DNA of 11,983 bases. It comes from Frankiales bacterium. GTDB taxonomy: Bacteria; Actinomycetota; Actinomycetes; Mycobacteriales; SCTD01. The notes under the pieces are model-generated. The model was not told the DNA's origin. It worked only from the letters and a program-made list of their open reading frames with translations, and made no database searches. Every line of letters starts with the position of its first letter. The stretch's first letter is position 1. Positions 1-8,146 of this stretch are shown in pieces. The position numbers and the translations under genes are program-made. Location: positions 1 through 11,983 of the forward strand of contig JAODNB010000389.1 of assembly GCA_025464795.1 (NCBI GenBank), in the 5' to 3' direction.

Positions 1-480
1 CGGCTGCGGTGCGTTCCCGAGCTCGAGCGGGTCCTCCACGGGGTCGGTCAGGGAGGTGCGCGGCCGTCCGAGCGCGTCGTTCTGCAGCCCGAGGTCTCCG
101 GCCGCCAGCACGTGCAGCCGGGCGAGCGCTTGGTTCGGCGAGCTCTTCCAGGACGGCAGAAGTGACCCTAGGTCCGCATGGACTCGAACCGCGTTCGCGG
201 CGAGCTGACCGAGGCGAGGGTCCTTCGACTGGACCGTCACGGGCTGCCCGTTCATGAGCTGCCCGCGCAGTCGCTCGAGCTCCATGCCCGCGCCCTCGAG
301 CTCGGCGGACGCACGAGCTCCACGCAGAGCAGACTCGGCCGTCACCTCAGCGGACCGCCGACGCAGGACTCGGTGACCCAGCAACCCGTCCACCGCAGCC
401 CGCGCCTCCGTCACCGCTTCGGTCACCCCGGGTAGGTCGAGCAGGGCACGAAAGGGGTCAGGCCTGGAGGCGGTCACCAC
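1..480 (-). CDS. Fic-like protein, N-terminal part (cut by window edge)
   Basis: An uninterrupted minus-strand frame runs from tandem GTG codons (480-478 and 477-475) off the left edge, giving about 160 residues. The protein begins VVTASRPDPFRALLDLPG. Around residues 40-64 it has an Arg-rich helix followed by a Ser-x3-Glu-Gly element (S58, E62, G63, within ASAELEGA) that fits the (S/T)xxxE(G/N) inhibitory-helix motif of Fic AMP-transferases. The rest looks helical. From memory, similar proteins beside acs in Streptomyces are labelled Fic-family or 'oxidoreductase'. The catalytic HPFxDGNGR region would lie outside the window, so activity cannot be judged. The second GTG (477) is preferred because a -10-like TAGCGT ends 7 nt before it and no Shine-Dalgarno is present. 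The gene is divergent from acs. Existence is well supported by coding bias and an open frame; the Fic label is tentative. Confidence 0.7.
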   Translation of the reverse strand, partial: MVTASRPDPFRALLDLPGVTEAVTEARAAVDGLLGHRVLRRRSAEVTAESALRGARASAELEGAGMELERLRGQLMNGQPVTVQSKDPRLGQLAANAVRVHADLGSLLPSWKSSPNQALARLHVLAAGDLGLQNDALGRPRTSLTDPVEDPLELGNAPQP

Positions 481-484
481 ACCA

Positions 485-490
485 ACGCTA
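485..490 (-). promoter_or_regulatory. -10-like element for leaderless Fic-like gene
   Basis: On the minus strand TAGCGT (TANNNT pattern) is followed by 7 nt (TGGTGTG) and then the GTG at 477. No purine-rich Shine-Dalgarno precedes the start. This spacing places transcription initiation on the start codon. No good -35 is visible. Confidence 0.5.
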
Positions 491-507
491 GGCCAACCTC
501 GTGGGTG

Positions 508-513
508 CAAGAT
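508..513 (+). promoter_or_regulatory. -10-like element for leaderless acs
   Basis: CAAGAT (one mismatch from TANNNT) lies 7 nt upstream of ATG 521, the same spacing as the other leaderless candidates in the window. It supports ATG 521 over ATG 512 as the acs start. It also lies where the -35 of the divergent gene would fall, so the two promoters probably overlap. No convincing -35. Confidence 0.4.
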
Positions 514-520
514 GGGACTC

Positions 521-2458
<1,938 letters not shown>

Positions 2459-2466
2459 TCACGCTC

Positions 2467-2472
2467 TAGGGT
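2467..2472 (+). promoter_or_regulatory. -10-like element for leaderless diguanylate cyclase gene
   Basis: TAGGGT lies in the 21-bp gap after acs and ends 7 nt before GTG 2480. There is no ordinary Shine-Dalgarno, although G-rich bases occur in the spacer. This suggests a separate leaderless transcript rather than only read-through from acs. No recognisable -35. Confidence 0.5.
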
Positions 2473-2479
2473 TCGGGTT

Positions 2480-3409
2480 GTGGGTGCCCCTGTGATCCTC
2501 CTGGCTGACGACAGCCCCACGGTGCGCGCGATCGCGCGGGTGGAGCTGGAGCAGGCGGGTTACCTGGTCATCGAGGCGGCGGACGGCGCCAAGGCGCTGG
2601 CCGCGGCCATCGAGCAGCGGCCCGACGTCGTGCTGCTCGACATCGAGATGCCCGTCATGGACGGCTACGAAGCCGTCCAGGCCCTCAAGAGCGACGCTCG
2701 CACGGCGGACATCCCCGTCGTGTTCCTCACCGGCCGGGTCGGCGCGGACGACCTCGCGCGAGCGCTCAAGCTCGGCGGCCATGACTACCTTCGCAAGCCG
2801 CCTGAGGCTGCTGAGCTGCTCGCCAGGGTGAACGCGGCGTTGCGCGTGAAGATCCTGCAGGACGAGCTGCGCACCCGCGCCGACGACCTCGACCGGATGA
2901 GCCGCACGGACCACCTGACCGGCCTGAACAACCGTCGCCACATGGAGGAGCACCTGCGGATGCTCGGCTCCAGCGCCAAGCGCCACGGGTTCCCCCTTGC
3001 CGTGCTGATCGTGGACGTTGACCACTTCAAGAGCGTCAACGACACCCTCGGCCACCACGGCGGCGACCACGTGCTGGTCAACATCTCCCACCGGCTCCAG
3101 AAGGCGCTCCGCACCGAGGACGTGGTCGGTCGGTGGGGTGGTGAGGAGTTCCTCGTCCTGCTGCCGCACACCGGCGCCCAGTCTGCCGCCATCCTCGCCG
3201 AGCGACTGAGGTGCGCCGTGGCGAGCACGCCCGTCGTCGTAGACGAGATCAGCCTGACCGTCACGATCAGCATCGGCGGCGCCGCCGCCGAGGGGTACGC
3301 CGACGATGACCTCGTACGCCTTGCTGACCGGGAGCTCTACGCCGCGAAGGGCGCCGGTCGCAACCGGGTGCGCGTCATCCGCTCCAAGGGCGAAGAGCTT
3401 GTCTCCTGA
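2480..3409 (+). CDS. REC-GGDEF response regulator diguanylate cyclase
   Basis: Predicted to make c-di-GMP from two GTP, with activity controlled by phosphorylation. Residues 1-120 form a receiver domain: acidic pair D10/D11, phosphoacceptor D54 (VVLLDIEMPVMDG), T84 and K106 (YLRKP). Residues about 120-140 form a helical linker, and residues 140-300 a GGDEF domain with the active-site variant GGEEF at 220-224. The inhibitory I-site RxxD is intact (R211-T-E-D214, five residues before GGEEF), so product inhibition is expected. Catalytic-metal Asp residues appear in IVDVDHFK (179-181). No membrane segment; 309 aa is normal for a one-receiver version of PleD. The GTG start leads directly into the receiver strand VILLADD. 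The gene overlaps the next one by 11 nt. No cognate histidine kinase is in the window. Confidence 0.94.
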   Translation: MGAPVILLADDSPTVRAIARVELEQAGYLVIEAADGAKALAAAIEQRPDVVLLDIEMPVMDGYEAVQALKSDARTADIPVVFLTGRVGADDLARALKLGGHDYLRKPPEAAELLARVNAALRVKILQDELRTRADDLDRMSRTDHLTGLNNRRHMEEHLRMLGSSAKRHGFPLAVLIVDVDHFKSVNDTLGHHGGDHVLVNISHRLQKALRTEDVVGRWGGEEFLVLLPHTGAQSAAILAERLRCAVASTPVVVDEISLTVTISIGGAAAEGYADDDLVRLADRELYAAKGAGRNRVRVIRSKGEELVS

Positions 3410-4301
3410 AGACAGCGCTGTCCTGGTCGACGGTCCCTGGCAGCACCGGGACGTCACCGCGTCCGGTCTGAGGTTTCACGTCGCGGAGCACGGACCCGAG
3501 GACGGTCCCCTCGTCCTGCTCCTGCACGGCTTCCCCGAGTTCTGGTGGTCCTGGCGGCACCAGCTCGTCGCCCTCGGTGAGGCCGGTTTCCACGCCGTCG
3601 CCCCCGACCTCCGCGGCTACGGCGCCACCGACAAGCCGCCCCGCGGCTACGACGCGTACACCCTGTCTCGTGACATCGCCGCTCTGGTCCCAGCGCTCGG
3701 CGTCCGCGATGCGTACCTCGTCGGGCACGACTGGGGCGGCAGCCTCGCCTGGGCAGTGGCGACCCTTCACCCGAGCGTCGTGAACCGGCTAGCCGTGCTG
3801 TCGGTGCCGCACCTGCTCCGGTTCCAGCAGGCGCTCCTGACGAACCCGAGGCAGCTCAAGATGTCGTCGTACATGGTCTTCTTCCAGACCCCCAAGGTGC
3901 CCGAGAGCCGTTTGCAGCAAGGGGATCTCGTCGCAGAGCTGCTGCACCGCTGGGGCGGACCCGGGTTCCCCGACGCCGAGACCGAGTCGCGATGCCGCGA
4001 GGCGATGGCGATCCCCGGGGTCGCGCACTGCGCACTGGAGTACTACCGGTGGGCGGCCCGGAGCCGCGTCCGACCCAGCGGCATCAAGTACCTCAAGCTG
4101 CTCGAGGCCGGTGTCCAGGCACCCACGCTGCAGCTGCACGGGTCGGTCGACGGGTGCATCCTCGCTGCGAGCGCTCACGGCTCGGGCGCTTACGCCCACG
4201 GCGGGTACGAGCTGCAGGTGCTCGAGGGACTCGGTCACTTCCCCCACGAGGAGGACCCCGAGCTGGTCACGTCACTGCTGCTGGGGCATGCGCGCGCGTG
4301 A
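3399..4301 (+). CDS. Alpha/beta hydrolase, epoxide hydrolase type
   Basis: Predicted soluble epoxide hydrolase of 300 aa. The oxyanion-hole motif HGFPEFWWSWRHQ starts at residue 43. The nucleophile is D111 in GHDWGG, the acid is D251 in LHGSVDG, and the base is H280 in GLGHFPHEE. The cap region about 140-230 carries tyrosines (for example YY at 215-216) that could open the epoxide ring. HGFPE with an Asp nucleophile favours epoxide hydrolase over haloalkane dehalogenase; substrate is unknown. The start is inferred as TTG 3399: it is in frame, preceded by purine-rich AAGGGCGAAGAG, and gives the usual short N-terminus. No ATG or GTG lies between it and the domain, and the only upstream in-frame ATG (3306) lies deep in the cyclase gene. 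It overlaps the upstream stop by 11 nt, suggesting coupling. Its position between acs and marP matches ephE (Rv3670) of M. tuberculosis, from memory. Confidence 0.88.
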   Translation: MSPEDSAVLVDGPWQHRDVTASGLRFHVAEHGPEDGPLVLLLHGFPEFWWSWRHQLVALGEAGFHAVAPDLRGYGATDKPPRGYDAYTLSRDIAALVPALGVRDAYLVGHDWGGSLAWAVATLHPSVVNRLAVLSVPHLLRFQQALLTNPRQLKMSSYMVFFQTPKVPESRLQQGDLVAELLHRWGGPGFPDAETESRCREAMAIPGVAHCALEYYRWAARSRVRPSGIKYLKLLEAGVQAPTLQLHGSVDGCILAASAHGSGAYAHGGYELQVLEGLGHFPHEEDPELVTSLLLGHARA

Positions 4302-4737
4302 CGCGCTCGGACGCCCCGTCCCCGAGGGATCGCCCGACGCCGTCCCACCCGTCGCCGAGGAGGCGCTGCCGCCCGAGCAGGCACTGGACCTCGCCCAGCA
4401 GCTGCTCGACGAGGGGCGCGCCTTCTCCGCCCACGAGGTGCTCGAGGCTGTCTGGAAGGCGCAGGGCAGGGACAGGTACTGGCAGGGTCTCGCGCAGCTG
4501 TGCGTGGGCATCACCCACCTCCAGCGCGGCAACCCGGAAGGCGGAGCGGCGCTGCTCCGGCGAGGAGCGGGGAACCTGAACGGACGCCTGGCCGCCTGGG
4601 GACTCGAGGCGGCGGCCCGCGTCGAGGACGGGGACCTGACGATCCCCCAGCTCAGGCTGCGTGGCTCCGCAGCTCCGCGGCCCGAGCCAGGTTCACCAGG
4701 AAGCCCCGAGCCATCGACTCCAGCTGACCGGCGGTGA
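4288..4737 (+). CDS. DUF309 family protein
   Basis: A 149-aa protein with the family signature HExxExxW in AFSAHEVLEAVWK (H49, E53, W56), followed by a helix YWQGLAQLCVGITHLQRGN and a second helical hairpin with GNLNGRLAAWG. These are typical of the small all-helical DUF309 family, whose biochemical role is unknown; the conserved His/Glu arrangement might bind a metal or ligand (inference). ATG 4288 overlaps the hydrolase 3' end by 14 nt, with GGGG just upstream. The C-terminal ~25 residues are Pro/Ser/Gly-rich (SPGSPEPSTP) and look disordered. Their coding DNA is shared antisense with the 3' end of the convergent SRPBCC-like gene. It is probably co-translated with the hydrolase. Confidence 0.82.
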   Translation: MRARDALGRPVPEGSPDAVPPVAEEALPPEQALDLAQQLLDEGRAFSAHEVLEAVWKAQGRDRYWQGLAQLCVGITHLQRGNPEGGAALLRRGAGNLNGRLAAWGLEAAARVEDGDLTIPQLRLRGSAAPRPEPGSPGSPEPSTPADRR

Positions 4738-5113
4738 GGCCCGACTCCTCGAAGTCGGAGCTGTCGAGCACCAGGGCAGCGTGCGTACCGACCTCGCCGT
4801 CACCGGTGGGCGCGTAGCCGAGCGTGAGCTCCGCCGAGGTGGCGGGCAGTCCGGGCCCGCTCCACTCGAAGCGCGTGACATAGGACGTGGGCGTCCGCTT
4901 CGGCGGAAGCGCCCGGACGCTCGCCGCCGCCAGGCGATCAGGAGCCACGTCCGTCTCGACGACCATCCGGCCGCTCACCTCGGCGACCCGGCGCACGCCG
5001 GGCCAGAGCTCGAAGGCGGTGGGTCCGGCGAGCAGCAGTGCGGTGCTGGTGGGATCGGCCGCGATCCGTTGGGTCACGCGGGTGCGAGTTGCCGGGCTGG
5101 GAGCGTCGGGCAT
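4652..5113 (-). CDS. SRPBCC/START-like protein
   Basis: A 153-aa soluble protein with no signal peptide. The pattern fits the SRPBCC (polyketide cyclase/START) fold: an N-terminal strand RTRVTQRIAAD, a short helix and TAFELWPGVRRVAEVSG, alternating strands (MVVETDVA, TSYVTRFEWSG, SAELTLGYAP), and a long C-terminal helix QLESMARGFLVNLARAAEL. Such proteins bind hydrophobic ligands in a deep cavity; the ligand cannot be predicted. The start is ATG 5113 because AGGAGG lies 6 nt upstream (5120-5125); a further in-frame ATG at 5128 would put that Shine-Dalgarno inside the gene. The last 86 bp overlap the DUF309 gene antisense. The upstream DNA contains a likely promoter under an inverted repeat. 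Fold assignment is moderate, gene call strong. Confidence 0.72.
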   Translation of the reverse strand: MPDAPSPATRTRVTQRIAADPTSTALLLAGPTAFELWPGVRRVAEVSGRMVVETDVAPDRLAAASVRALPPKRTPTSYVTRFEWSGPGLPATSAELTLGYAPTGDGEVGTHAALVLDSSDFEESGLTAGQLESMARGFLVNLARAAELRSHAA

Positions 5114-5117
5114 GGCG

Positions 5118-5260
5118 CACCTCCTCATCCTTGGAGTCCGCAGCCTGGGTCAACTGCGGGGCACTGCTTGCAAGAGTAAGCAGTTTGCAAGCACAGGTCG
5201 AACCTCGGCGCTGTGAGGAGTCCCACCGTCGCGTTTCCCGCGAGCTCAGGGCGGCCGCTG
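5118..5260. other. Intergenic region between marP 3' end and SRPBCC-like gene
   Basis: About 140 bp with no gene on either strand. It holds the Shine-Dalgarno and 5' leader of the SRPBCC-like gene, its candidate promoter (-35 TTCGAC at 5202-5197, 18-nt spacer, -10 TACTCT at 5178-5173, minus strand) and a 9-bp-arm inverted repeat over it. I see no clear factor-independent terminator for marP; the part between 5203 and 5260 is otherwise featureless. Confidence 0.5.
5165..5193 (-). promoter_or_regulatory. Inverted-repeat operator over the SRPBCC-like gene promoter
   Basis: TGCTTGCAA (5165-5173) and TTGCAAGCA (5185-5193) are perfect 9-bp inverted arms separated by 11 nt, one helical turn plus arm width. 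On the minus strand the repeat covers the -10 TACTCT (5178-5173) and part of the 18-nt spacer to -35 TTCGAC. A dimeric helix-turn-helix repressor bound there would block RNA polymerase. Predicted initiation near 5165 leaves a leader of about 52 nt containing a strong Shine-Dalgarno, unlike the leaderless genes nearby. The TTGCAA core is reminiscent of RamB-type sites, but this is only a resemblance. Confidence 0.55.
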
Positions 5261-6448
5261 CTAGTCGCAGCCCTCGGTCGACACCCGCGCGGCGGCCGAC
5301 CTCCCCAAGGCGATGTCACTGGCGAGCTCCCTGGCCGTCAGGGCGTAACCGGTCTGCGGGTCGTCGGCAGCTGCGGCGAACACCACCCCGTACACCTTGC
5401 CCTGAGTACTGAGCAGCGGGCCGCCGGAGTTGCCCGGACGCACCCGTGCGCGCAGGGCGTAGATCTCACGCACCACGGTGCGCCGCTGGTAGATGTCAGG
5501 CCCCTTGGCGTTCTGCGTCCCACGGACTCGAGCGCCATCAGCGCGGTACGGCCCGTCCTGCGGGTAGCCGAGGACGATCGCGCTGTCGCCGGTCTTGGCG
5601 GCTGCTTCGCTGAAGGAAAGGGGCGGCAGGTCGAGACCGGGCACGAGCAGCACCGCGATGTCGCGGTTGGGGTCGTAGAGCACGACAGTCGCTCGCACCA
5701 GGCGCCCGCCGACCTCGACGTTCGGGCTCTTCACACCGGCGACCACGTGGGCGTTGGTCATGACGCGGCCCGGTGCGAACAAGAAGCCGGAGCCCTCGAT
5801 GCGCTTCGAGCAGGAGCTCGCCACACCAGTGATCTTGAAGATGCGACTCCGCGACGCAGTGACGACCGCCGACCGCGCGAGCCCCGGATCAGGGGGATCG
5901 ACAGGCCGCACCCGGGTCGGGACCAGGTTGCCGAAGACCTCCGGGAAGCCACGGTCGTCGATGAGCTTGCGGAAGGAGGCGAACAGGCTCTTGGCGCCGC
6001 CGGGAACAGCCTTGTCGACGACGTCGAGGACCTGCGAGCGACGGACCTGCGACGCCAGCCCGGTGAAGGGCGAAGAGGCAACCGCCGTCCCGACCAGCCA
6101 GGCGACAAGCAGCAGGGACACGACGCTGACACCGGCGCCGGCGAACGCGTCCACGACGCGCGCAGGCTTCCAGAGCAGCCGGTTGCGCAGAGCCGATCCG
6201 ACGAAGGTCGCCGCGATCTGGCCGACCGTGGCGAGCAGGAACACCAACGCGATCGCGGTCGTCGTCGTCGGCAGCCGGTCGAAGGGGGACGTGCGGGCCA
6301 GGCTGGGGGCGAACGTGGCGCCCAGGACGCCGCCGCCGAGGAACCCGACGAACGACAGCACACCGACCACGAAGCCCTGCCGGTAGCCGGAGACCCCGAA
6401 CAGCAGGGACGCCGAGAGCAGGAGGATGTCGAGCAGGTCTCCGTGCAT
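5261..6448 (-). CDS. marP: MarP-type membrane-anchored periplasmic serine protease
   Basis: A 395-aa protein with an N-terminal CvpA-like region of about four membrane helices (residues roughly 5-25, 28-48, 63-85, 103-124) followed by a linker and a trypsin/HtrA-like protease domain from about 190. The triad is H234 (TNAHVVAG), D263 (DPNRDIAVL) and S341 (RPGNSGGPL). C213 and C394 are placed like the regulatory disulfide of M. tuberculosis MarP (Rv3671c), and length and numbering are nearly identical to remembered values (H235, D264, S343, C214-C395). In mycobacteria MarP supports survival in acid and processes a peptidoglycan hydrolase. ATG 6448 has no Shine-Dalgarno; TAGGCT ends 6 nt upstream, so it may be leaderless. 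It lies 23 bp downstream of the copper lipoprotein gene and last in the minus-strand cluster. Confidence 0.95.
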   Translation of the reverse strand: MHGDLLDILLLSASLLFGVSGYRQGFVVGVLSFVGFLGGGVLGATFAPSLARTSPFDRLPTTTTAIALVFLLATVGQIAATFVGSALRNRLLWKPARVVDAFAGAGVSVVSLLLVAWLVGTAVASSPFTGLASQVRRSQVLDVVDKAVPGGAKSLFASFRKLIDDRGFPEVFGNLVPTRVRPVDPPDPGLARSAVVTASRSRIFKITGVASSCSKRIEGSGFLFAPGRVMTNAHVVAGVKSPNVEVGGRLVRATVVLYDPNRDIAVLLVPGLDLPPLSFSEAAAKTGDSAIVLGYPQDGPYRADGARVRGTQNAKGPDIYQRRTVVREIYALRARVRPGNSGGPLLSTQGKVYGVVFAAAADDPQTGYALTARELASDIALGRSAAARVSTEGCD

Positions 6449-6454
6449 CGCGCG

Positions 6455-6460
6455 AGCCTA
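6455..6460 (-). promoter_or_regulatory. -10-like element for leaderless marP
   Basis: Minus-strand TAGGCT is followed by 6 nt (CGCGCG) and ATG 6448. It sits in the 23-bp gap after the copper lipoprotein gene, so marP may have its own promoter in addition to read-through. No good -35 seen. Confidence 0.45.
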
Positions 6461-6471
6461 TGCCGACAGCG

Positions 6472-6891
6472 TCACTGCGCTGTCCCTGCAGCCGTCCCTG
6501 CGGCTGTCACGATGACCTTGCCGCTCATCCCCTCGTGGAACGTGCACGTGAACGCGAACGTGCCGGCCTGGTCGAAGGTCACGACCACGTCCTTGGTCTC
6601 CTTGCCGCTGATCGTGCCCGTCTTGCCCAGGGCCGGGTCGTCGAACGTCAGGTTGTGCGGGGTGTTGCCCTCGTTCTTCGCCGACAGGGTGAGGGTGCCC
6701 ACCTTCGCCTTGACGGTGGCAGGAGCGAAGGCCAAGGAGTCGGTCATGCCGACGGTCGCGGTCTGCGCGCCGGCGGCACCTGCGGCCGTCACGGAGCCGG
6801 AGTCCTTCGAGGCGGCGGACGAGCCGCTGCTGCAGGCGGCCGTCAGCAGGACGACGGTCAGGGTCGCACGGGGGGTCAGGGTGCGCTTCAC
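6472..6891 (-). CDS. Cupredoxin (blue-copper) lipoprotein
   Basis: A 139-aa exported protein. The N-terminus MKRTLTPRATLTVVLLTAAC is a lipoprotein signal with lipobox LTAAC, so C20 is the predicted lipid-modified residue. A Ser/Ala/Gly linker to about 43 follows. The cupredoxin domain has a complete type-1 copper set: H79 (TPHNLTF), then C116, H119 and M122 in FTCTFHEGM, spaced C-x2-H-x2-M. It probably carries electrons or binds copper at the outer face of the membrane. The start is GTG 6891: GAGGAG lies 7 nt upstream (6904-6899), overlapping the TGA of the NUDIX gene, and this start alone gives a clean signal peptide. An upstream in-frame ATG at 6906 would bury the Shine-Dalgarno. The C-terminus ends in a short Ala/Gly/Thr repeat. 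It lies between the NUDIX gene and marP, a position I do not recall being occupied in mycobacteria. Confidence 0.9.
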   Translation of the reverse strand: MKRTLTPRATLTVVLLTAACSSGSSAASKDSGSVTAAGAAGAQTATVGMTDSLAFAPATVKAKVGTLTLSAKNEGNTPHNLTFDDPALGKTGTISGKETKDVVVTFDQAGTFAFTCTFHEGMSGKVIVTAAGTAAGTAQ

Positions 6892-6902
6892 GGTGGTGCT
6901 CC

Positions 6903-7571
6903 TCATCCGGGGTTGGTCGGCTGCCATGTTCTCATCGCCAGGCGCAGGGTCTCCGGGTCCAGCTCCCGGACGTCGTCCTCGTCCCACGGCCGCTCCCACC
7001 CCCCGAGGCTGAGGACACCGGCGAGCAGACCGGCCGTGAAGCCCCAGACCATGAGATCCCGCACCCGGAACGCCGGTCCGACCAGACCGCTCACGTGCCC
7101 CACCCGGTGCCGGTTCGCCGGGTCGGCGAGCTCTGCGAGGGGTACCCGCACAACCGCTGCGACCTCCGCCTCGTCGACCACGTGGACCGGGTGCGGCTCG
7201 CGCCACCAGGCGACGACCGGATGCACCACGAACCCGCTCGGCGGCAGGTACAGCGCCGGGAGCACGCCGATGACGTCCACTGAGGCGGGGTCGAGCCCGA
7301 CCTCTTCGTGCGCCTCCCGCAGCGCGGCGTCGACGAGGGTGGCGTCCTCGGGATCCCTTGCCCCGCCGGGAAAAGCGGGCTGACCGGCGTGCTTGCGCAG
7401 GGTGTGCGCGCGCTCGATGAGCAGCAGGTCGGGGCCGTCCACGCCTTCGCCGAACAGCAGCAGCACAGCACTGTCGCGACCACCCTCAGGCGGCGGCAGG
7501 ACGCGCGAGAAGTGCTCCGCCTGCACCGTCGGGATGGCGTCCGCGAGGGGCCTCAACCAGTCGGGGATCAC
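6903..7571 (-). CDS. NUDIX hydrolase, CoA pyrophosphatase (NudL/UPF0035) type
   Basis: A 222-aa soluble enzyme predicted to hydrolyse CoA or related nucleotide diphosphates. It has the UPF0035-type block LRKHAGQPAFPGG (near residues 58-70) and a Nudix box in the form GGARDPED...ALREAHEEVG, with the one-residue offset from Gx5Ex7REUxEExGU that NudL-like proteins show. The REAHEE metal-binding core is intact. Start GTG 7571 overlaps the stop of the TlpA-like gene in a GTGA arrangement, implying translational coupling. The C-terminal region beyond 150 is helical and family-typical. It corresponds in position to Rv3672c. Other Nudix substrates cannot be excluded. Confidence 0.9.
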   Translation of the reverse strand: MIPDWLRPLADAIPTVQAEHFSRVLPPPEGGRDSAVLLLFGEGVDGPDLLLIERAHTLRKHAGQPAFPGGARDPEDATLVDAALREAHEEVGLDPASVDVIGVLPALYLPPSGFVVHPVVAWWREPHPVHVVDEAEVAAVVRVPLAELADPANRHRVGHVSGLVGPAFRVRDLMVWGFTAGLLAGVLSLGGWERPWDEDDVRELDPETLRLAMRTWQPTNPG

Positions 7572-8146
7572 ACGCTGACCTTCAGGTAGCGCGCAGTCAG
7601 CGAGCGGAGCTCCGCGACGTCCTTGAGGGCCCCCACCTTCACGTGCACGACGGTCCCTGCCGCGTCGACGAACAGGGTGATCGGCGGACCAGGGGCGTAC
7701 TTGCGCATCACGACGCCGTCGTCGTCAACGAGCGCGTTCCAGGTCTGCCCGACGTCCTTCGCGAACCTCAGGGCCATCCGTGGGTCGTCCTCGGTGTCGA
7801 TCCCGAGAAGTGAGACCTTGCCGGCGGCCCCCTTGGAGAAGGAGGCCAGCAGCGGCATCTCCTCCAGGCACGGACCGCACCACGAGCCGTACACGTTCAC
7901 CAAGGTCGGTCCGCTCGGTGCACCCCGCAGGCTGACCGGCGATCCGCCACCGAGGCAGGACAGCGTGAGCGCGGGGAGAGCAGGGCTCACGCCGGTGGGG
8001 CAGGGGGTGAGGGCGGCGGCGGCCCGCAGCGGAGCGAGGTCGACCGGTTTCGCCGAGGGCTTGTGCGTACCGCCGGACCCCAAGACGAAGGCGGCGACGA
8101 CCGCCGCGGCCACCGCGAAGAGAGCGACCCACCGGGCTCGGGTCAC
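7568..8146 (-). CDS. TlpA/ResA-like membrane-anchored thioredoxin
   Basis: A 192-aa protein. Residues about 6-23 form a single uncleaved membrane anchor (ARWVALFAVAAAVVAAFVLG), placing the rest outside the membrane. The thioredoxin domain has the active site W89-C-G-P-C93, with LVNVYGSWCGPCLEEMP typical of TlpA/ResA disulfide reductases, and the cis-Pro region PPITLFVD. An extra pair, C49 and C64, lies before the domain and may form a structural disulfide or a redox relay. Start GTG 8146 overlaps the nth stop in GTGA; starts farther upstream would lie within nth. Positionally it matches Rv3673c. Likely partners are envelope disulfide proteins, possibly MarP (C213/C394), which is an inference from clustering. 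Confidence 0.9.
   Translation of the reverse strand: MTRARWVALFAVAAAVVAAFVLGSGGTHKPSAKPVDLAPLRAAAALTPCPTGVSPALPALTLSCLGGGSPVSLRGAPSGPTLVNVYGSWCGPCLEEMPLLASFSKGAAGKVSLLGIDTEDDPRMALRFAKDVGQTWNALVDDDGVVMRKYAPGPPITLFVDAAGTVVHVKVGALKDVAELRSLTARYLKVSV

Noticed and set aside
4662..4689. TGGCTC/GAGCCA inverted repeat near the DUF309 and SRPBCC-like 3' ends
   Set aside because: It is inside coding sequence of both genes, has a 16-nt spacer and no U-tract; not a convincing terminator.
5213..7012. A 599-codon plus-strand open frame
   Set aside because: It lies antisense to marP and the copper lipoprotein gene, both with full motif support. Its translation is low-complexity and motif-free, as expected from GC-rich antisense frames.
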